DNA of 64,000 nucleotides, from positions 38,234-102,233 of the forward strand of contig CAWGUE010000026.1 in assembly GCA_963825595.1 (NCBI GenBank). Reading direction: 5' to 3'. Shown here in pieces: positions 1 through 8,790 of this stretch. The position numbers and the translations under genes are program-made. This DNA comes from JARFQH01 sp963825595 (GTDB lineage: Bacteria; Desulfobacterota; Desulfobacteria; Desulfobacterales; SG8-13). The first letter of the stretch is position 1, and each line of letters opens with the position of its first letter. Under the pieces are notes generated by a model, which worked only from the letters and a program-made list of their open reading frames with translations, was not told where the DNA came from and did not search any database.

Positions 1-881
1 CGGCCACGCCGACCACTGCCAGGATCTCCCCCTGCCGCACCTGAAGATCGATATCATCGAGACCGTTGCCGCTCAACCCGCTGATCCGCAAAACCATCTG
101 GCGCGCCTCGATCGGCTGTTTTTTTACCTGCAGCACAACTTCCCGGCCGACCATCCTCATCGCCAGATCCGCCTTCGAACCCACCTCTCCCGCCGCCATT
201 TCCGCCACCACCGCGCCTTTGCGCAGGATGGCAATGTCGTCGGCCAGGGCCATGACTTCGTCGAGTTTGTGACTGATGAAAACGATGGCCTTGCTCCTGG
301 GTTGCCATCTGCCGCAGGGCATCAAACAACTGCTCGATTTCAGGAGGCGTGAGCACGGCGGTGGGTTCGTCAAAAATCAGCACGCGGCTCTGGCGGTATA
401 GCAGCTTCAATATCTCCACCCGCTGCCGTTCCCCCATGGACAGTTCGGAAACACGGGCCGATGGATCGATCCCCAAACTGTAACGCCGCGACAGGTCCGT
501 TACCTGCTGCCGCATCTTACTGGGAGACAACCAGATGCCTTCCGATTGTCCCAGAAACACGTTTTCCGCAACGGTCATGGCTTCCACCAACATAAAGTGC
601 TGGTACACCATTCCGATCCCGGCGCTGTGGGCCGCCTGGGTGGTGTGATTCGATGTTTCGGTCCCGTCAATCAGGATGCGTCCGCTGTCGGGTTGCAGCC
701 GGCCGGACAAAATACTCATCAGGGTGCTTTTCCCGGCACCGTTTTCTCCCAGGAGCGCCTTGATCCGCCCGACGTGGATATCGAGGGTGATTTCCCGGTT
801 GGCCTTGACCGGTCCGAAGGCCTTGCTGATATGTTCCAGCCTGATTATCGGGGGGAGCCTATGACCCATGTCGATGCTCAC
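1..881 (-). CDS. BMP-type sugar/nucleoside ABC transporter ATP-binding protein (frameshifted; runs off the left edge)
   Basis: This is the energising ATPase of a BMP-family nucleoside/purine importer. Family members carry two ABC domains in about 510 residues. Domain 1 is clear: Walker A GENGAGKST at about residues 45-53, signature LSMGE at 147-151, and Walker B VLIFDEPT at 167-174. Near base 285 the frame shifts by one base. The next frame continues perfectly through the H-loop (AIVFISHKLDEV) and into the start of domain 2 (MVLRISGLSGNG), which the window edge cuts. Either this is a sequence error or the gene is damaged. A GTG at 881 overlaps the upstream gpt stop as GTGA. An ATG at 869 has better-spaced AGGAAG. 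The gene is last in an operon with the binding protein, two permeases and gpt. Confidence 0.88.
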
Positions 882-1363
882 TTCCTGTCCACGAGCGGCT
901 GAATGAACTGAGATTCGGCGTCCCAGGGAAAAAGGATCCAGGTGTCCTGGCTGACTTCGGTAATGAACGTGTCCACCAGAGGCCTGCCCTTGGGTTTAGC
1001 GTATACGGTGGCAAAGTGGGCTTTGGGCAGCATATCGCGCACGGTCCGGGCCGTTTTGCCGGTATCGACCAGGTCGTCGATCAGCAACCAGCCGTCCCCG
1101 TCCATATCGAGGGCCTTCAGGACTTCCACTTCACCTTGGTGGTCCTGCCAGTCGTAACTGTTGACACACACCGTATCGACCAGGCGGATATCCAGTTCGC
1201 GGGCAATGATCGCGGCCGGCACCATACCGCCTCGGGTAATGGCGATGATACCCGTGAAATAATTATGCCCCAGCAACCGCCAGGCCAGGGCTCGGGAATC
1301 CCGGTGAAGCTGCTCCCAGGATACGGGAAACGTCCGCTTGTAGTCTTTTTTGCTGTCGATCAT
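878..1363 (-). CDS. gpt: Xanthine/guanine phosphoribosyltransferase
   Basis: It transfers phosphoribose from PRPP to xanthine, guanine or hypoxanthine in purine salvage. The 161-residue protein is close to the 152 residues of E. coli Gpt. The PRPP loop LLIDDLVDTGKT lies at 93-104, and TWILFPWD near 141-148 matches the TWIxxPWD C-terminal signature. The frame stays open further upstream, but the ATG at 1363 has GGGAG six bases ahead and gives family length. It lies between the second permease gene, 186 bases away, and the ATPase gene, which it overlaps by four bases. Placing salvage and import in one transcript suggests that the imported ligand is a purine base, or a nucleoside whose base is recovered. 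That substrate assignment is inference. Confidence 0.9.
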   Translation of the reverse strand: MIDSKKDYKRTFPVSWEQLHRDSRALAWRLLGHNYFTGIIAITRGGMVPAAIIARELDIRLVDTVCVNSYDWQDHQGEVEVLKALDMDGDGWLLIDDLVDTGKTARTVRDMLPKAHFATVYAKPKGRPLVDTFITEVSQDTWILFPWDAESQFIQPLVDRK

Positions 1364-1549
1364 AAGCTTACTCCCAAGTGATAGGTGGGGCGGGCCGAGT
1401 TTTTGATTATCGTAGAACGGGCCGGCGAGCCTTAAAACGATATCTCGGTGCCCCGGGGTAAATATGAAATTCTCATGGAACAAATTGAACCATCGGAACG
1501 CATTTCTAAAAACCGACACAAGCCTCCAAGCACATGCAACCTTTTCGGG

Positions 1550-2470
1550 CTAGTCGGCCGGCTCGATATTGATCCCCAGTGCAGCGGGGGCTTCGTCGCC
1601 CCGTCCTTTCCAGGACGAAAAGACCAGCACAGCGATGGTCAGGGCATAGGGCAGCATCAGCAGCAGCGATGAGGGCAGGTGCGTTCCGCTGGCCTGTAGC
1701 CGAAACTGAAAGGCCATCACCCCGCCGAAAAGATAGGCACCCAGCATTGCCCGCCAGGGCTGCCAGAAAGAAAATATCACCAGGGCCACCGCTATCCAGC
1801 CGCGACCTGAAGTCAGGCCGTTGGTCCACAGGTGAGTGTAGGCCAGTGACAGATAGGCTCCGCCGAAACCCATCAACCACCCCCCGGCCAGAACACCGAT
1901 CCAGCGATAACCTCTGACGGGAAGACCGGCCGCCTGCGCCGCCTCGGGGTGTTCACCGACCGACCGCAGCCCGAGGCCCCAGCGGGTATAGCGCAAATAA
2001 AGCCACAGTATGGGGGGGACAAGGTAGGACGTGTAGACCAGGGGATCGTGATGAAAAAAAATCGGTCCCAACAGGGGAATCTTGGAGAGAAAGGGCAAGG
2101 CAACGGCTTTGAATCCCGGCGCCGCCTGTCCAACGTAAGGTGTGCCCAGGTAATTGGCCAGCCCGGTGCCCAGGATCGTCAACGCCAGGCCCGATACCAC
2201 CTGATTGCCCTGAAATCCAAGGCACACCAGTCCGTGAATACCGGCCAGAAAGGCGCCGAAAAGCCCCCCGGCCAGAAAACCATACATTGGATTGCCCGTG
2301 AACTTGGCGGTTAAAAACGCCGCCAGGGCACCCACGAGCATGATCCCCTCGACCCCCAGGTTCAGAATGCCCGAACGCTCGGTGAGAATTTCCCCCAATG
2401 TGGCAAACAATATCGGCGTACCGGATTGAATCGCCGCTGCAAGCAGGGGTACAAGAAAGTCCGTACTCAT
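1550..2470 (-). CDS. Nucleoside/purine ABC transporter permease (second subunit)
   Basis: This is an inner-membrane permease of the BPD_transp_2 fold, 306 residues, of the NupQ/YufQ type. The early segment TLGEILTERSGILNLGVEG is the family hallmark, and many hydrophobic segments follow. The start at 2470 overlaps the upstream permease stop as ATGA, which indicates translational coupling. It would pair with the product of 2467-3531 to form the membrane channel used with the BMP-type binding protein. No truncation is seen. Confidence 0.92.
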   Translation of the reverse strand: MSTDFLVPLLAAAIQSGTPILFATLGEILTERSGILNLGVEGIMLVGALAAFLTAKFTGNPMYGFLAGGLFGAFLAGIHGLVCLGFQGNQVVSGLALTILGTGLANYLGTPYVGQAAPGFKAVALPFLSKIPLLGPIFFHHDPLVYTSYLVPPILWLYLRYTRWGLGLRSVGEHPEAAQAAGLPVRGYRWIGVLAGGWLMGFGGAYLSLAYTHLWTNGLTSGRGWIAVALVIFSFWQPWRAMLGAYLFGGVMAFQFRLQASGTHLPSSLLLMLPYALTIAVLVFSSWKGRGDEAPAALGINIEPAD

Positions 2471-3531
2471 CGCCCCCTCCTCAATTGAATGCGATACCGA
2501 ATGATGAATCCGCTGGCCAGAACGGTCATCAGAATAAGGCCTTCCATTATTTCCCCGAAAGCGGCCGGTACCTGCAAATCGAGTTGCAATGATTCCAGAC
2601 CGACCCGCAGTCCGGCCAGAAGAAACGAGGCCAGAGCAATCGCCAACGGATTGAGACGAGCCAACCACGCCACCACAATGGCCGTGTAACCGTAGCCGAC
2701 CATGATGCTTGGCTGCAATCGATTCACATTGGCGGATGCCTCCAGGAAACCGGCCCATCCCGCCAGCATGCCGCTCAGGACCATCACCAGGATCACCAGT
2801 CGCTGATAAGAAAGTCGCGCGTAACGCGCGGCGCGGGGATTCTCGCCGCTGGCCTTGAGTTCGAATCCCAGCCGGGTGAAACGGAAAAAGACCCACACCC
2901 CCACTCCGGCGACCACGCAGACGAGGATTCCCCAACTCAGGCGCGTGCTTCCGATCATCCCCACCACCGCTCCTGTCGTGAACTCCCTGGTCATGGGAAA
3001 ACCGAAGCTGTCAGGATCTTTCCAGGGACCGTAAACCAGGTAGTCCAAATAAAGGATGGCGATGTAGTTGAGCATCAGGGAGACGATAATCTCGTTGGCC
3101 CGCAGCCGGACTTTCAAGAGCGCCGGCACAAGACCCCAGACACCACCGGCAAGTGACGCCCCGATCAGCATGGCCGGTAAAAGAACATACCCGGGAAGAT
3201 CCGGAAATCTCAGGGCCACCCACGTGGCCCCAACCGCACCCAGGGCAAATTGTCCTTCGGCGCCGATATTCCAGACCTGCAAGCGAAAGGCAATTGCCAC
3301 GCCCAGAGAACACAGGAAAATCGGCACGGATTTGATCAGGCAATCCTCAATGGCCCAGGCGGAGAAGAAGGCACTCTTGATGAGCAGGTTCATGGCATTG
3401 ACGGCCGGTCGGCCCTGTACCACCAGCAGTAGACTGCAGACGCCCATTGAAAAGGCAACGGCTGCCAGAAAAACAAGAAAGGAGCCCCATCTAAGAGGCT
3501 CCCGCCTTTTATAAACGCGCAAACCGATCAT
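2467..3531 (-). CDS. Nucleoside/purine ABC transporter permease (first subunit)
   Basis: This 354-residue inner-membrane permease is of the NupP/YufP type. Segments such as CSLGVAIAFRLQVWNIGAEG and LRANEIIVSLMLNYIA are typical of the longer partner in these importers, and GYGYTAIVVAWLARLNPLA lies near the end. The ATG at 3531 is nine bases after AAGG. It lies 119 bases after the binding-protein gene and overlaps the second permease by four bases. With that permease it should form a heterodimeric channel. Confidence 0.92.
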   Translation of the reverse strand: MIGLRVYKRREPLRWGSFLVFLAAVAFSMGVCSLLLVVQGRPAVNAMNLLIKSAFFSAWAIEDCLIKSVPIFLCSLGVAIAFRLQVWNIGAEGQFALGAVGATWVALRFPDLPGYVLLPAMLIGASLAGGVWGLVPALLKVRLRANEIIVSLMLNYIAILYLDYLVYGPWKDPDSFGFPMTREFTTGAVVGMIGSTRLSWGILVCVVAGVGVWVFFRFTRLGFELKASGENPRAARYARLSYQRLVILVMVLSGMLAGWAGFLEASANVNRLQPSIMVGYGYTAIVVAWLARLNPLAIALASFLLAGLRVGLESLQLDLQVPAAFGEIMEGLILMTVLASGFIIRYRIQLRRGR

Positions 3532-3650
3532 CGCATAGCCCTTGCAGAGCCAAGAGTTTCAATCGTCTGGCACAATTTTTTTCGGCTCGACACCCCAGCC
3601 ATTCCGATTTATGAACCGGAACAAACGTTTCCCCTTAATGGGGCAGGCGC

Positions 3651-4709
3651 TTACTCCAGGGTGCCGCTAACGCCCTCAACGAAATACTTCATGTTCAAAA
3701 GTTCTTCGTCCGTCGCGACCTTGCCATCCGGAACCTGAATATTGCCCTTTTGATCCTTGACCGGCCCGGTAAAAAGAGTTGCCGATCCATCGATGATGGC
3801 CGCTTTTTTGGCATTCACTTTTTGGCGGACCGCCTCGGGCACCATCGGCCCAAAAGGTGCCAGATCCACCATTCCCTCTTTCATACCCCACCAGACCGAA
3901 GCGCTCTTCCAGGTGCCGTTTCGGACCTGTTCGACGGTGCGGGTATAGAAGGGAGCCCAGTTCCAGATCGGGGCGGTGAGGTGGGCTTTAGGAGCAAACA
4001 TCGACATGTCGGTATTGTAGCCAATGGAATACACCCCCTTGTCCTGGGCCGCTTCCTGGGGTCCGGGAGAGTCCTGGTGCTGAGCGATCACATCGGCACC
4101 GACATCCAGCAGGCTTTTGGCGGCCTCCTTTTCAGTGGCCGGGTCGTACCAGGTCTTGGTCCAAACCACGCGCACCTGAATCTTGGGATTGACCTCCTGG
4201 GCACCAAGGGTGAAGGCATTGATCCCGCGGATCACTTCGGGGATGGGGAATGCCGCCACGTACCCCAGGATGTTCGATTGGGTCATCGCGCCGGCCACCA
4301 TTCCGGACAGGTAGCGCGCCTGGTACATCCGTCCGAAGTAATTGCCCATATTGGGGGCTGTTTTGAAACCGGAGCAATGCTCGAATACCACATCCGGAAA
4401 CTGTTTGGCCACTTTCAGCATGGGATCCATGTAACCGAAACTGGTGGCGAAGATGACCTTGTATCCTTTGCGGGCCATGTTGAGCATGACCCGCTCCGAG
4501 TCCGGCCCTTCGGCGACGGCCTCGACGTAGGATGTGGTGACACCGGCCATTTCTTCGACAGACTTGCGCCCCTGGTCATGGGCAAACGACCAGCCGGCAT
4601 CGCCGATGGGGGAGACGTAGATAAAGCCCACCTTCATATCTTCCCCGGCTGCAAACCCTATAGAACTGCAAAGAACCAGAGACAGAAATACAATGGCTAT
4701 TTTGTGCAC
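3651..4709 (-). CDS. BMP family ABC transporter substrate-binding lipoprotein-like protein
   Basis: This is a periplasmic binding protein of the BMP/PnrA (Med) family, which binds purine nucleosides in characterised members. The GTG start at 4709 has GGAGG eight bases upstream, giving 352 residues. A signal peptide (hydrophobic AIVFLSLVLCSSIGFA) is followed by KVGFIYVSPIGDAGWSFAHD, the typical mature N-terminus. It is probably cleaved by signal peptidase I, since the cysteine lies inside the hydrophobic run with no clear lipobox. It is the first gene of the importer operon. The 192 bases upstream separate it from the VUT gene. I do not recognise a purine riboswitch there. Confidence 0.9.
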   Translation of the reverse strand: MHKIAIVFLSLVLCSSIGFAAGEDMKVGFIYVSPIGDAGWSFAHDQGRKSVEEMAGVTTSYVEAVAEGPDSERVMLNMARKGYKVIFATSFGYMDPMLKVAKQFPDVVFEHCSGFKTAPNMGNYFGRMYQARYLSGMVAGAMTQSNILGYVAAFPIPEVIRGINAFTLGAQEVNPKIQVRVVWTKTWYDPATEKEAAKSLLDVGADVIAQHQDSPGPQEAAQDKGVYSIGYNTDMSMFAPKAHLTAPIWNWAPFYTRTVEQVRNGTWKSASVWWGMKEGMVDLAPFGPMVPEAVRQKVNAKKAAIIDGSATLFTGPVKDQKGNIQVPDGKVATDEELLNMKYFVEGVSGTLE

Positions 4710-4901
4710 GATCGTTCCTCCATTTCGTTGTTTGAATGCCACAAATTAATTTAATGAAACATTGCTGTCATGGGTTTCCATTCTGATACGGCGCTGCTTC
4801 ATCCATATGGCGTCGAAACCAGATGAGGATTTTCTATCGTCGAATACTACGGATACTTATTATGCAACTGCCGGTGAAACGAATTAAAACCGCTATTGCC
4901 T

Positions 4902-5426
4902 CTACACAGCCGCCTGCGCGGAAATGTTACCGTCCTGCGCCCGCCATAAGGCCGCAATGGCTCCGGTGGCAGACTTGGCGACAATTTCGCCGAAGATGAT
5001 GGCCACCAGCATCCCCGGTTTGAAAACGCCGGCAAAGGCAATCACATTGAACAGCAGGCTGTCCAGGGGAATGCTGATCAGGTTGGAGCCGATCACCCGC
5101 TGCATCCAGGTTCGGTGCAGAAGTTTCTGGTAAATCTCCGTGTCTGCGGTTTCGCTCAATGCAATGGCGATGAAAGATGCGGCAATGATCCGCCACTCGA
5201 CGCCGAGGAAAATGGATTCCATCACCATCCCGGCGGCCGCGATGAAAATCATGAGGTAAACCGGCTTGCGGCCATAGCGGTGGACGCGGTCGCGTTGGGT
5301 AAAGGTGACGCCGAAAACAAGTGTCCCCACGGACACCATGCCGAAGATCGGCAAGGGAATGAACCAGGTCGCCGTGTAGTTGGCAATCAAAACGGCAAGA
5401 ATGTATATCGTCATGGACAGGACCAT
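4902..5426 (-). CDS. VUT family (DUF165/YhhQ-like) putative queuosine-precursor transporter
   Basis: This is a polytopic membrane protein of 174 residues. VUT proteins such as E. coli YhhQ import the queuosine precursors preQ0/preQ1. The pattern VLIANYTATWFIPLPIF, then GTLVFGVTFTQRDRVHR..GRKP, then ETADTEIYQKL and SNLISIPLDSLLFNVIAF matches the family. The frame is open upstream into the crotonase gene, so I chose the ATG at 5426, which has GGAG ten bases before it and puts the first membrane segment at the N-terminus. It lies 106 bases downstream of the crotonase stop on the same strand. A QueG-like protein is encoded far away at 62.3 kb. Confidence 0.85.
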   Translation of the reverse strand: MVLSMTIYILAVLIANYTATWFIPLPIFGMVSVGTLVFGVTFTQRDRVHRYGRKPVYLMIFIAAAGMVMESIFLGVEWRIIAASFIAIALSETADTEIYQKLLHRTWMQRVIGSNLISIPLDSLLFNVIAFAGVFKPGMLVAIIFGEIVAKSATGAIAALWRAQDGNISAQAAV

Positions 5427-5532
5427 CAGGGCGCTCCGGTAGGAAGGTCTAATTGAAAAAATTGCCCGGTGAACTCTGGCGTCATAACGGATCGCACCGA
5501 AAAAAGCAATTTCTCTATTGTCACTCCGGTGT

Positions 5533-6312
5533 TTACTTCTCTTTCCAATCGGGCTGTCGTCTTTCGAGAAAGGCCGTGACGCCCTCCTTGGCATCATCGG
5601 TGGAACATAGGCGTGCAAAAGCTTCGTTCATGTAGTCGAAAGATCGGTTATAATCCATATCGGCGACAGCGTAAAAGGCCTGTTTGGCGATCTGCATGGC
5701 CACCGGACTCTTTTTGGCCAAACGCGCAGCCCATCTCCGGGTTTCTCCGTCCAGGTCGTCCGCCGGCACAACTTTATTCACCAAACCCATCTCGAGGGCA
5801 TCCTTGGCCTTTACCAGTTCACCGAAAAAGAGCATTTCGAGCGCGCGCTTGCGACCCACCGAACGCGAAACCGGGATGACCGGGCCGACACAATTCAGAC
5901 CGACGTTTATGGCCGTCAGGCCGATGCGGGCGTTCTCCGCAGCGACAGCCAAGTCGGCGGCAGCGACCAGGCCGGCCCCATTGGCCGCTGCAACGCCATG
6001 AACCTGGGCGATGACCGGTTTGCGCATCTGGCTGATGGTGAACAGCGGCTTTTCCATCAGCTCGACCCAGGCGCGATATTCCATGGTGGTCTTATCGAAA
6101 AATTCTTTGATGTCGATGCCGGCGCAGAAAGCCTTGCCCTGGCCTCTGATGACAATGACGCGCACGCGTGTTTCGCGGTCCAGTTCTGCAAACGCGTCGA
6201 CCAGTTCGCGGGCCAGCGGGGTATTGAATGTGTTGAGATGTTCCGGCCGATTGAGTGTCACCGCGGCAACAAAATCGTCGCCGATCTCGACCAATAGGTT
6301 GTCATAATTCAT
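5533..6312 (-). CDS. Enoyl-CoA hydratase/isomerase family protein lacking both hydratase glutamates
   Basis: This is a crotonase-fold acyl-CoA enzyme of 259 residues. The CoA and oxyanion-hole region (GKAFCAGIDIKEF near 59-71, and AAANGAGL near 108-115) is intact. Aligned by hand with rat mitochondrial enoyl-CoA hydratase, the catalytic Glu144 is Gly114 and Glu164 is Ala134, so simple hydration is unlikely. An isomerase, thioesterase-like or other crotonase reaction is possible, and the substrate is unknown. The ATG at 6312 has AGGAG six bases ahead. An ATG two codons earlier abuts the ribosome-binding site. The VUT gene follows. Confidence 0.88.
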   Translation of the reverse strand: MNYDNLLVEIGDDFVAAVTLNRPEHLNTFNTPLARELVDAFAELDRETRVRVIVIRGQGKAFCAGIDIKEFFDKTTMEYRAWVELMEKPLFTISQMRKPVIAQVHGVAAANGAGLVAAADLAVAAENARIGLTAINVGLNCVGPVIPVSRSVGRKRALEMLFFGELVKAKDALEMGLVNKVVPADDLDGETRRWAARLAKKSPVAMQIAKQAFYAVADMDYNRSFDYMNEAFARLCSTDDAKEGVTAFLERRQPDWKEK

Positions 6313-6832
6313 GATCATCTCCTTTTACCCATGATTACGATTGGTTGTAAAGTCAGACAATAAATTGATCGCCGCCACAGACAAAACCCTGCGTAACGAT
6401 CGCCGACGGGAATGTTCCGTACCTACCCGAAGACGACCCAAAGGACAACCCCATTTCTCCGGTTCGGCTTCAAGGTGTCCCCGGAAACCGAAGTTATGGT
6501 CTCCGCCGGTTGGCGCGGGCGCTCTCAGCTTATCGATTCGGACGATGGATGAGACCTGGTAAACTAACAGGTGGTCTCTTCCCGAGCCAAAAAACGGGCA
6601 CGATTAACGACCGGTACCTGGCCAGAAACTGGGTTATTTTACCCACTCTGACTGTGTCAAACCACCCCATATTCCATCACCCGATCGTCCCCTGTCGACG
6701 CCAATCTATTTTGTAACTATTCGGAATTAATATAAATAATTAAATAAATCGTGCCATTGGCACACTCTGTGATTGGAAAGGGTATAATCTCGATTCGAAT
6801 GGTTCTCCGACACTGGGATGCAAGGCGCAATT
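6313..6832. other. Intergenic region between divergent crotonase and receiver genes
   Basis: No convincing gene is present in these 520 bases. I see a small inverted repeat, GAGACC at 6551 pairing with GGTCTC at 6573-6578. A hyphenated palindrome, GTGCCATTGGCAC, lies at 6751-6763. A TATAAT hexamer at 6783-6788 could be the -10 element for the receiver gene. The palindrome would sit close to the -35 position, so it could be an operator. No riboswitch class is recognised. Confidence 0.4.
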
Positions 6833-7255
6833 ATGGGAAAAATTGATTACTATCGAAACCTGGCCGGTTTCAATATCCTCATGGTGGAAAACGGAATTTT
6901 TATCTGTGACACCCTGGCAGCCGTATTCAGAAGCCTTGACTGTTCCGTGGTTGTGGCGGATTCAGCGCTGAATGGAATCGAGTGCCTGAACACCGACAGC
7001 TTCGATATCGTTATCAGCGATATGGCGCTGCCCGGAATGGATGGTCTGGAATTTTTCAAGTATGTTCTGTCGCTATGTCCCCAGTCACTCAAAATCCTCA
7101 TTGTCGGATATGGCGACATCGACCCCCTGAGTGCCGCCCTGAGCGCCGGGGTGGACGAAATCGTCGAGAAACCGTTCCCCGTAACCGAGCTGCTCGACCG
7201 GATCGTAACCAACTTTAACGAATACATCTGCCAACAACCGAAACGATCGATTTAA
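6833..7255 (+). CDS. Stand-alone response-regulator receiver protein
   Basis: This CheY-like single-domain receiver of 140 residues has no output domain. The phosphoacceptor is Asp63 in DIVISDMALPGMDG, and the conserved lysine is Lys113 in VEKPF. The acidic pair near strand 1 is weak (E19-N20), and the usual Thr/Ser at the end of strand 4 is Val91 (LIVGYGD), so the phosphorylation switch may differ from CheY. I prefer the ATG at 6833, with AAGG seven bases upstream, over the ATG at 6818. No kinase gene adjoins it. The nearest is at 8.8 kb. Confidence 0.87.
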   Translation: MGKIDYYRNLAGFNILMVENGIFICDTLAAVFRSLDCSVVVADSALNGIECLNTDSFDIVISDMALPGMDGLEFFKYVLSLCPQSLKILIVGYGDIDPLSAALSAGVDEIVEKPFPVTELLDRIVTNFNEYICQQPKRSI

Positions 7256-7412
7256 TCGTATAATTTCAATACCCTGTATAATCCGAAAAAGCCTGCCTTG
7301 ATAAACCCTTCGATCGTGCGCACCTTTTTCTCGTAAACCTTTTGGGCGATTCAAGCGTCTTAAATTAACAGAATCCGATAGTCATCGGGTCAAATCGAGC
7401 AAGGAGGGTCGT

Positions 7413-7916
7413 ATGAAAAAGCTCGCCGGTTTGGTTCTGTTGATCTTCATATCCCTTACGCTGGTTCTTGTCGCCCCTCTGCCAAGTTCCGCCGCTGGAC
7501 GCTCCCATGGTTATGGCGGCGGTAAACACGGCGGAGGAAATCACGGCTACAGGGGCGGCCGCGGCCACCGCGGGTATCATGGCTATAAACGCGTAAATGG
7601 TTACCGAGGGTATCGCGGCTACAGGCGCGGGCATGGCGGCTGGGGCTATCACCGCCGCGCGTGGGGTCCCCGGTGGGGAGTTAATTTTAACTGGAGCGGA
7701 CCGCTATGGTGGGGTCCGTGGTATCCGTCATTCGGCTATTACTCTGCGCCGCCTGTTATCGTCCAGCAGCAACCCCCTGTGTACGTTCAACCGGAGCAAC
7801 AGCAGACAGATTACTGGTATTATTGCCAGAACCCCCAGGGATATTATCCTTACATCAAAAGTTGTCCCGGCGGCTGGATGCAAGTAGTACCCGAGACGAC
7901 ACCACCCAACCCTTGA
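7413..7916 (+). CDS. Secreted Gly/His/Tyr-rich protein with C-terminal YYCQNPxGYYPY motif
   Basis: This 167-residue exported protein has a signal peptide (LAGLVLLIFISLTLVLVA..SSAAG). A low-complexity stretch of Gly, His, Tyr and Arg repeats (HGYGGGKHGGGNHGYRG and similar) runs from about 29 to 85, then comes a Trp/Tyr-rich segment. The C-terminal module contains YWYYCQNPQGYYPYIKSC, with two cysteines. That tail recurs in many small exported proteins of Proteobacteria, and its function is not established. GGAGG precedes the ATG. The glycine-zipper lipoprotein gene starts 15 bases downstream, so the two are probably co-transcribed and both act in the envelope. Confidence 0.82.
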   Translation: MKKLAGLVLLIFISLTLVLVAPLPSSAAGRSHGYGGGKHGGGNHGYRGGRGHRGYHGYKRVNGYRGYRGYRRGHGGWGYHRRAWGPRWGVNFNWSGPLWWGPWYPSFGYYSAPPVIVQQQPPVYVQPEQQQTDYWYYCQNPQGYYPYIKSCPGGWMQVVPETTPPNP

Positions 7917-7931
7917 TGGAGGTCCGTAAAA

Positions 7932-8519
7932 ATGAACAGGGGTCGCATATTCGCATTTGGTCTGGTCCTCTTGACACTGAACGCCTGTGCAACGATACCG
8001 AACGGTCCGAGTGTCATGGTTTTGCCAAATCCGGGAAAGTCCTTTGCGGTTTTCCAGTCCGAGGACCTTTCCTGCCGGAATTGGGCATCGCTGCAGACGG
8101 GACTCGCACCGGGTGATGCCGTCAATCGCAACCTTGTCAGCGGAGCGGCGATCGGAACTTTGATGGGCGCCGGCCTGGGAGCGGCGATTGGCGCGGCTTC
8201 CGGCAATGCGGGTGCGGGCGCCGCAATCGGCGCCGGGTCCGGTCTCATCGGGGGCACGGCCGTAGCGAGCGGCCCGGCCTACGCCAGCGGTTGGGAATTC
8301 CAGCGGCGCTACGACATTGCCTATCAGCAGTGCATGTACGCAAAGGGAAACCAGCTGCCGGGAGCCATGCGGGCATCGCGACGATCATACGTACCGCCGC
8401 CACCGCCACCACCGGGCTACTCTAACAGCCCATCCTATCCACCGCCGCCAGCAGGCGCTTATAAAACACCCTCCTATCCCCCACCCGGTACGCCGCCGCC
8501 AACGCTGTACCCGCAATAG
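7932..8519 (+). CDS. Glycine-zipper outer-membrane lipoprotein
   Basis: This is a putative lipoprotein of 195 residues. The lipobox LTLNAC gives a lipidated Cys near residue 19. A glycine zipper (GAAIGTLMGAGLGAAIGAAS... GAGAAIGAGSGLIGG) spans about 75-115 and would form paired membrane helices, as in SlyB/YMGG-type proteins. The region before it, ending QSEDLSCRNWA, resembles related lipoproteins. The C-terminus is a Pro/Tyr-rich tail with PPPPPPP and SYPPP repeats. It probably forms a two-gene unit with 7413-7916. Its specific role is unknown. Confidence 0.83.
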   Translation: MNRGRIFAFGLVLLTLNACATIPNGPSVMVLPNPGKSFAVFQSEDLSCRNWASLQTGLAPGDAVNRNLVSGAAIGTLMGAGLGAAIGAASGNAGAGAAIGAGSGLIGGTAVASGPAYASGWEFQRRYDIAYQQCMYAKGNQLPGAMRASRRSYVPPPPPPPGYSNSPSYPPPPAGAYKTPSYPPPGTPPPTLYPQ

Positions 8520-8727
8520 GTGAGCCTTTAGAGGAAGAAACAAGGGACCGGCCGCGATTCCTTTGGGAAGAAGAGCAGCGTCCGTTTGACGACAGGGGCC
8601 GGAAACGGCTCCTTATTATCTCCACCTTCCTTGTGTCGATTCCCAATGTCGCAACGCCGCCACTCTGGGGAAGAGAGTGTCGCAGATACGTCCCGATATC
8701 TACCCTCCCGCCCGTTTTCCGCCAATC

Positions 8728-8756
8728 TTGACACCTTGCCGGCTTTGAGACATAGT
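8728..8756 (+). promoter_or_regulatory. Sigma-70-type promoter candidate for the kinase-regulator pair
   Basis: TTGACA at 8728-8733 is followed, after a 17-base spacer, by CATAGT at 8751-8756. It lies 35 bases upstream of the TTG start of the histidine kinase gene. The -35 is perfect and the -10 matches 4 of 6 positions. Confidence 0.5.
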
Positions 8757-8790
8757 TCGAAGACTCATTTCCTGAGCAAAGGGGCACGTT

